A stretch of 17,880 nucleotides of DNA from Candidatus Albibeggiatoa sp. nov. BB20 (GTDB lineage Bacteria > Pseudomonadota > Gammaproteobacteria > Beggiatoales > Beggiatoaceae): assembly GCA_016744725.1 (NCBI GenBank), contig JADGDW010000004.1:1-17880 (forward strand). The letters run 5' to 3'. Of this stretch, positions 14,340 to 17,880 are shown piece by piece. Positions within the stretch are counted from its first letter, which is position 1. Each line of letters opens with the position of its first letter. The notes beneath the pieces were generated by a model. That model worked only from the letters and a program-made list of their open reading frames with translations. It was not told where the DNA came from and made no database searches. The position numbers and the translations under genes were made by a program.

Positions 14340-17300
14340 TCATTGAGGCAAGTAGTTGCCAATTGTATATTGTGGAAACTGATGGCTACGTTGTGCTTGG
14401 TCGGTTACCAATATCGAAAATTGCCCTGCTTGACTGCCAAAAAATTGGCTTACAGTGCTGATAGCTAAGCCTTGTTGTGGATAAGTATAGGTGCTAACGT
14501 ACAGTTTGTCGTTATTCGGAAGGGTCTCTAACCATCTCATAGCTAAAGAGAAAGTGCCATCATTAAGCTGCAATGTCACATTTTGAATTGGATATAGACC
14601 TTCACGCACGATAGCCTTAATCGTTAACTCACCGTCATTAACATCAATTAAAACAGGATCGAACCCAGCCGCTAAGACTTGTGGATAACTGCGACGAATA
14701 CCAACTTGCTTTGTAGGTTCAATACGCAAAGATGTAGTTGTTGTCAATAAGCTAGGGCTGTCACTGATTTCTAAATTCGGATAAGCGTGGAATTGACCCG
14801 CTTGATCTAAGGCTTGGATTTGAAACTGGCCTGTATCATCACCGAATAAATCGCCTAATTGGCTGACAGGATAAATGCCGCGAGGAAAAGTTAAAATGGC
14901 TTCAAAACGTTGGTCGCCATTGGCATAAGTTGCGGTATGTTGCATTGCTTGTTTGAAATCAGTGTCATTACTCAGTAAACGTACCGATTGAATCGGCATT
15001 GCTCCGGGGCGAACAATGGCAAATAAACTGGCTTCGGTTTCTAATACATCTTGTAAAATCGGATCAAAGCCTGCCATTAAGACTTGAGGACGTTGGCGAG
15101 TCACACCTGTCACGGGAATGTTAACGCTGTCACGATCAATCACGGTAATCGGTACTGTATAAGATGCACTTTGTTGATTTAAACTTGAAGAGGTTTGTAA
15201 AATCACCGAATAAACCCCTTCACGGCTGAAAGTATGTGCAGGATTTTTACCTGTTGCCACTTGTCCATCACCAAATTTCCATAAATAACTCAGTGTATCG
15301 CCATTGATGCCGACGCTTGAATTATTGGTGAAAAAAGTGCGCAATGGTGCTTCGCCGAATAAAGGTGTGACTTGGAAATTGGCTTGCGGCACGACCACTT
15401 GATTGGAAATAGTGAATTCTCCTTCACCTGTCACGGTTTGGTTGTCCGCGTTACGAATATCTAAACTAACAGTATAATTACCCGCACGTTTAAATTGATG
15501 TGACACCACCGCGTTATCTGTGCCGACAAATTCTGTCCCATCACCAAAATCCCATAAGAAAAACTTAGGTTGAAAGCTTTCTGGAATTCGCGCCACAAAG
15601 GTGGTTTTTAAGGCATTATCCAATGCGGTCGCGGCTTCAATCGGAATATGGAAATCAGTATCTTGTGACACCAAATTGACCGATAAATTATATTGTCCCA
15701 GTGCATTATCATTGAAACTGGTCGCTTCTAATAATAAATCGGTTGGATATAATGGCGTATAGCGTAAATGTGCATCCTGCCCACCGCCACTATTGTCATC
15801 AAAGCGCAATTGACGGCCAAACGCATCGTATAAATACACCAAACTATCAAACTGTGCTGATTGCATCTTGACCACCAGTTCTTGTCCAACAGGTATGCCT
15901 TTAATCACATAGCGGTCGGTATAGGCATTGATGCGGGTTTGTGATTTGCCATCATCAATAGTCAATTCGCCTTCAGTGCTGCTATCAACGGGAAAAATAA
16001 TCGCGTCTAATTCTGCTTGTAATGATAAGGATTCGTTGTGAAAACCTAAGCCACCCGCGTTATCTTTCACGGTTAAACCGATGCTGTAATGGCCTGCTTG
16101 TTCATAAGTATGGGTGATGCTGGATGCTGCGCTACATGTCATCGGGGTTGCATCGTCAAAATGCCAGCAACGTTCAATAATGTCTCCATCCACATCTTCG
16201 CTAAAATCGGTCAATGTGACAGTTGTAGGAATCGTTGTGGAATCGGTCTGCAAGGTAAAAGCATGAGCCAAAGGATTGCGATTGAGGGTTTTATTTTTTA
16301 ACTCGATGCTATATGCACCATAAGTCAGGGTTTTATTTTGTTCATGGGCGGTGGCTTCTACGTAGTAACGGCCTGTTTGGCTTGGTGTGAATATAATTTC
16401 TGAATGGGTGGTTTTGGCTGCATCGTCGTTGCTAGCGAGTAATTGTCCTTGGTCATCAAATAAATATAAATAGGTATTAAAATTGGCGGTCATGCGAATC
16501 GCAATGGTTTGATCTTGGACTAAATCGAAACCAAAGTAGTCCGCTGGAATATTGGCGCGTTGTGAGGATAAAGCATCTGTGGCTTCTAAATTGAACCCTG
16601 AGCGCACTTCATCCAGATTTAAAAACACGGGATTGGAAAATTGTGGGGTTTGGGTGGCAGGTGGAAAGAAGTTAATTAATTCTGCTTGTTGGTTGGTGGT
16701 GATGCCTTCGTATAATGAGCTGGGATTGCTCGGGAAATTTAGGGCAAATCGGTAGGCTGTATCAATATCTTGGGTTTGTGCTACGAAATAGAGTAGGCGA
16801 ACTTGGGATTGTGCTGGGATTTCGACATTGCTATATGTCCAGTTTAGTTTGTCGCCCACCAGTATATGGGTTGCGGTGACAGGGCTACCCGCTTGTGAGT
16901 GGTAATGTAATAGCGCAGGTAAACCGCCGAGTGCGCCCGTGACGGCTTCATCATCGGTGATGAGAAATTGTTTTTGGTCATAAGCGGTGACGGTACGTGC
17001 GCCTGATCCCAGTGTGCCATAGACTTCAATATCAACGGTTTGTGCGCTATCGGTTGGGTTTTTGATGATTTCCATATATCGCGCGAAATTGTAATTTTTT
17101 GAGACATAGATTCGTCGTCTGATTTCTAAATTGGTATTAGGTTCGGTGTAGCGGCTGGTGATGACTTCGCGGCCTTGGGTTGCCAAGCTGCTGGGGTTGC
17201 CGATGTAGTTGGTGCTGTTGACACGTAGATTGTACATATTTTGGTAAGCATTGAGCGTTCCATTGACCAGCACGCCATTATCACCGATGTCGTATACAAA

Positions 17301-17387
17301 ACTTTTACCATCAATGAGTTGAATTGCTGATGCATAAATGGGTAGCCAACACAGCATAGCCAGTGTGACCCATAGCGGTCTTATCAT
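14340..17387 (-). CDS. Large exported PKD/PPC multidomain protein
   Basis: A 1015-residue precursor with a signal peptide to about residue 21 (YASA). Residues 22-250 form an unrecognised beta domain. Then come a PPC-like domain (278-364), a PKD domain (372-457, HxFDDATP), a second PPC-like domain (470-573), two more PKD domains (583-660, LWDFGDGTEF; 668-750, YLWKFGDGQVATGKNPAHTF), and two copies of a C-terminal domain (762-873 and 897-1010) that share RPQVLMAGFDP/YPQVLAAGFDP, AIVR-G, PIQ-V, and GQF-I---DQA. No protease or glycosidase active site is visible. Such proteins are usually cell-surface or secreted adhesion or binding modules. It is the first gene of the - strand operon, with GGAG upstream of its ATG. 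Confidence 0.85.
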   Translation of the reverse strand: MIRPLWVTLAMLCWLPIYASAIQLIDGKSFVYDIGDNGVLVNGTLNAYQNMYNLRVNSTNYIGNPSSLATQGREVITSRYTEPNTNLEIRRRIYVSKNYNFARYMEIIKNPTDSAQTVDIEVYGTLGSGARTVTAYDQKQFLITDDEAVTGALGGLPALLHYHSQAGSPVTATHILVGDKLNWTYSNVEIPAQSQVRLLYFVAQTQDIDTAYRFALNFPSNPSSLYEGITTNQQAELINFFPPATQTPQFSNPVFLNLDEVRSGFNLEATDALSSQRANIPADYFGFDLVQDQTIAIRMTANFNTYLYLFDDQGQLLASNDDAAKTTHSEIIFTPSQTGRYYVEATAHEQNKTLTYGAYSIELKNKTLNRNPLAHAFTLQTDSTTIPTTVTLTDFSEDVDGDIIERCWHFDDATPMTCSAASSITHTYEQAGHYSIGLTVKDNAGGLGFHNESLSLQAELDAIIFPVDSSTEGELTIDDGKSQTRINAYTDRYVIKGIPVGQELVVKMQSAQFDSLVYLYDAFGRQLRFDDNSGGGQDAHLRYTPLYPTDLLLEATSFNDNALGQYNLSVNLVSQDTDFHIPIEAATALDNALKTTFVARIPESFQPKFFLWDFGDGTEFVGTDNAVVSHQFKRAGNYTVSLDIRNADNQTVTGEGEFTISNQVVVPQANFQVTPLFGEAPLRTFFTNNSSVGINGDTLSYLWKFGDGQVATGKNPAHTFSREGVYSVILQTSSSLNQQSASYTVPITVIDRDSVNIPVTGVTRQRPQVLMAGFDPILQDVLETEASLFAIVRPGAMPIQSVRLLSNDTDFKQAMQHTATYANGDQRFEAILTFPRGIYPVSQLGDLFGDDTGQFQIQALDQAGQFHAYPNLEISDSPSLLTTTTSLRIEPTKQVGIRRSYPQVLAAGFDPVLIDVNDGELTIKAIVREGLYPIQNVTLQLNDGTFSLAMRWLETLPNNDKLYVSTYTYPQQGLAISTVSQFFGSQAGQFSILVTDQAQRSHQFPQYTIGNYLPQ

Positions 17388-17722
17388 AGACGGTCTCCAG
17401 TGTTTTTTGAAAAATTGATTGTTTTTATACTTTTATGTGTAAAGCGTGTCAAGAATGGATTGTTTATTTTTAGGGTTTTAGGATTGGTTTAATGGGTGGT
17501 GTGAACATGATGACACAGATTTAAAGAGTTTTAGGATTAAAACATGGTTTGCCTCAATTCTTAAAAAATCCAGTAAATCCAGATTCAGACTTTTGAACAT
17601 GATTATGCGGATTTAAAGATTTTCAGGATTAAAGCATGGTTTGCCTCAAGCCCTAAAAGTGCCTACAATCAAAATCCTGTCTATCCTTTAATCCGTTACA
17701 TCATGTTCAAAAGACAATCATC
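17388..17722 (+). repeat. 117-bp-family repeats ahead of the second ROCO-type gene
   Basis: This gap has no coding frame. Two repeat-like units begin at TGAACATGAT 17502 and 17594, about 92 bp apart. They share GATTTAAAGA, CAGGATTAAA-CATGGTTTGCCTC and, in the second, the CTACAATCAAAATCCTGTC and CCGTTACATCATGTTC ends with the repeats at 6831-7063. The first unit is interrupted by a CCAGTAAATCCAGATTCAG variant tail. The last unit runs into the start of the paralogous LRR gene, just as at 7064. The first 110 bp (17388-17500) hold only AT-rich sequence. Confidence 0.75.
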
Positions 17723-17880
17723 ATGACCGACCTAGACATCATCAAAAAATTAGAGCAAGAAATTGGTAGAAATTTAGAACAAATTAGTTTAGATAATATT
17801 ACTGATTTAGATAGTAAAAACTGCTATGCAGTAAATGAAAATAAAAATGTAATTGGTTTGAATTTGGATCAAATGGAACT
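17723..17880 (+). CDS. Second LRR/ROCO-type protein, N-terminal fragment
   Basis: The open frame from ATG 17723 continues to the window edge (52 complete codons). It begins MTDLDIIKKLEQEIGRNLEQ and continues with ISLD, NCYAV and NVIGLNLDQMEL, clearly homologous to residues 2-54 of the ROCO protein at 7064 (about four in five bases alike by eye). It starts in the same way behind a CATCATGTTC repeat end. The 17 extra bases between repeat and second ATG mean this copy uses its own ATG rather than the repeat-borne one. The LRR and GTPase parts lie outside the window, so the ROCO identity of this copy is inferred. Confidence 0.75.
   Translation, partial: MTDLDIIKKLEQEIGRNLEQISLDNITDLDSKNCYAVNENKNVIGLNLDQME

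Noticed and set aside
16089..16755. Short + strand frames opposite the PKD gene
   Set aside because: These are shadows of the 1015-residue - strand gene, which has a signal peptide and recognisable domains throughout.

Overview
The window looks like chromosomal DNA from an AT-rich, nitrogen-fixing gammaproteobacterium, most likely a Beggiatoa-like member of the Thiotrichales. This is inferred from the gene content (nifO and nifQ type genes, a Shethna-type FeSII ferredoxin, FixH, a bacterial LRR-Roc-COR protein), the low GC, and the many short palindromic repeats between genes. No marker gene fixes the species.

Positions 1-4950 are a nitrogen-fixation accessory operon on the + strand. An empty AT-rich leader carries a well-formed NifA-type upstream activator site (371-386) and a sigma-54 -24/-12 promoter (470-485). 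Then come nifO (ArsC/Spx-like), an A-type flavodiiron protein, two near-duplicate plant-type [2Fe-2S] ferredoxins, a third ferredoxin of the FeSII (Shethna) type, nifQ (molybdenum delivery for FeMo-co) and a degenerate SIR2-like protein tightly coupled to nifQ. The cluster combines Mo supply, electron carriers and two possible oxygen-protection devices: O2 removal by the flavodiiron protein and conformational protection by FeSII. The structural genes nifHDK are not in the window. An ammonium transporter (5234-6457) follows and ends at a hairpin terminator.

Positions 6458-7063 hold a possible small ORF and two copies of a 117-bp repeat. The end of the second copy supplies the start codon of a 932-residue LRR-Roc-COR (ROCO) GTPase with an unusual GDxV/GDK-repeat plus helical C-terminal module. 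A paralogue of this gene, preceded by relatives of the same repeat, begins at 17723 and runs off the window, so about 10.7 kb is bracketed by direct duplications.

Inside that bracketed segment are a convergent fixH plus small lipoprotein pair on the - strand (9967-10729), an orphan ZorA-like MotA/TolQ/ExbB-family protein with a long coiled-coil tail (10923-12671), and a three-gene - strand operon of exported proteins (17387-12881): a 1015-residue PKD/PPC multidomain protein, a small protein with a GspC/PilP-like N-terminal segment, and an EP-rich secreted protein.

Three intergenic regions (3405-3470, 5007-5122, 12736-12855) carry a paired-palindrome element built on AGGACTGGCAGTCCT. In two of them the pair is enclosed by TATAGTCA-type inverted ends, so it resembles a MITE or BIME. 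The strongest candidates for new biology are the ROCO proteins with their repeat-embedded starts and C-terminal module, the ZorA-like protein without a ZorB, the SIR2-like protein inside the nif operon, and the exported PKD/PilP-like operon.
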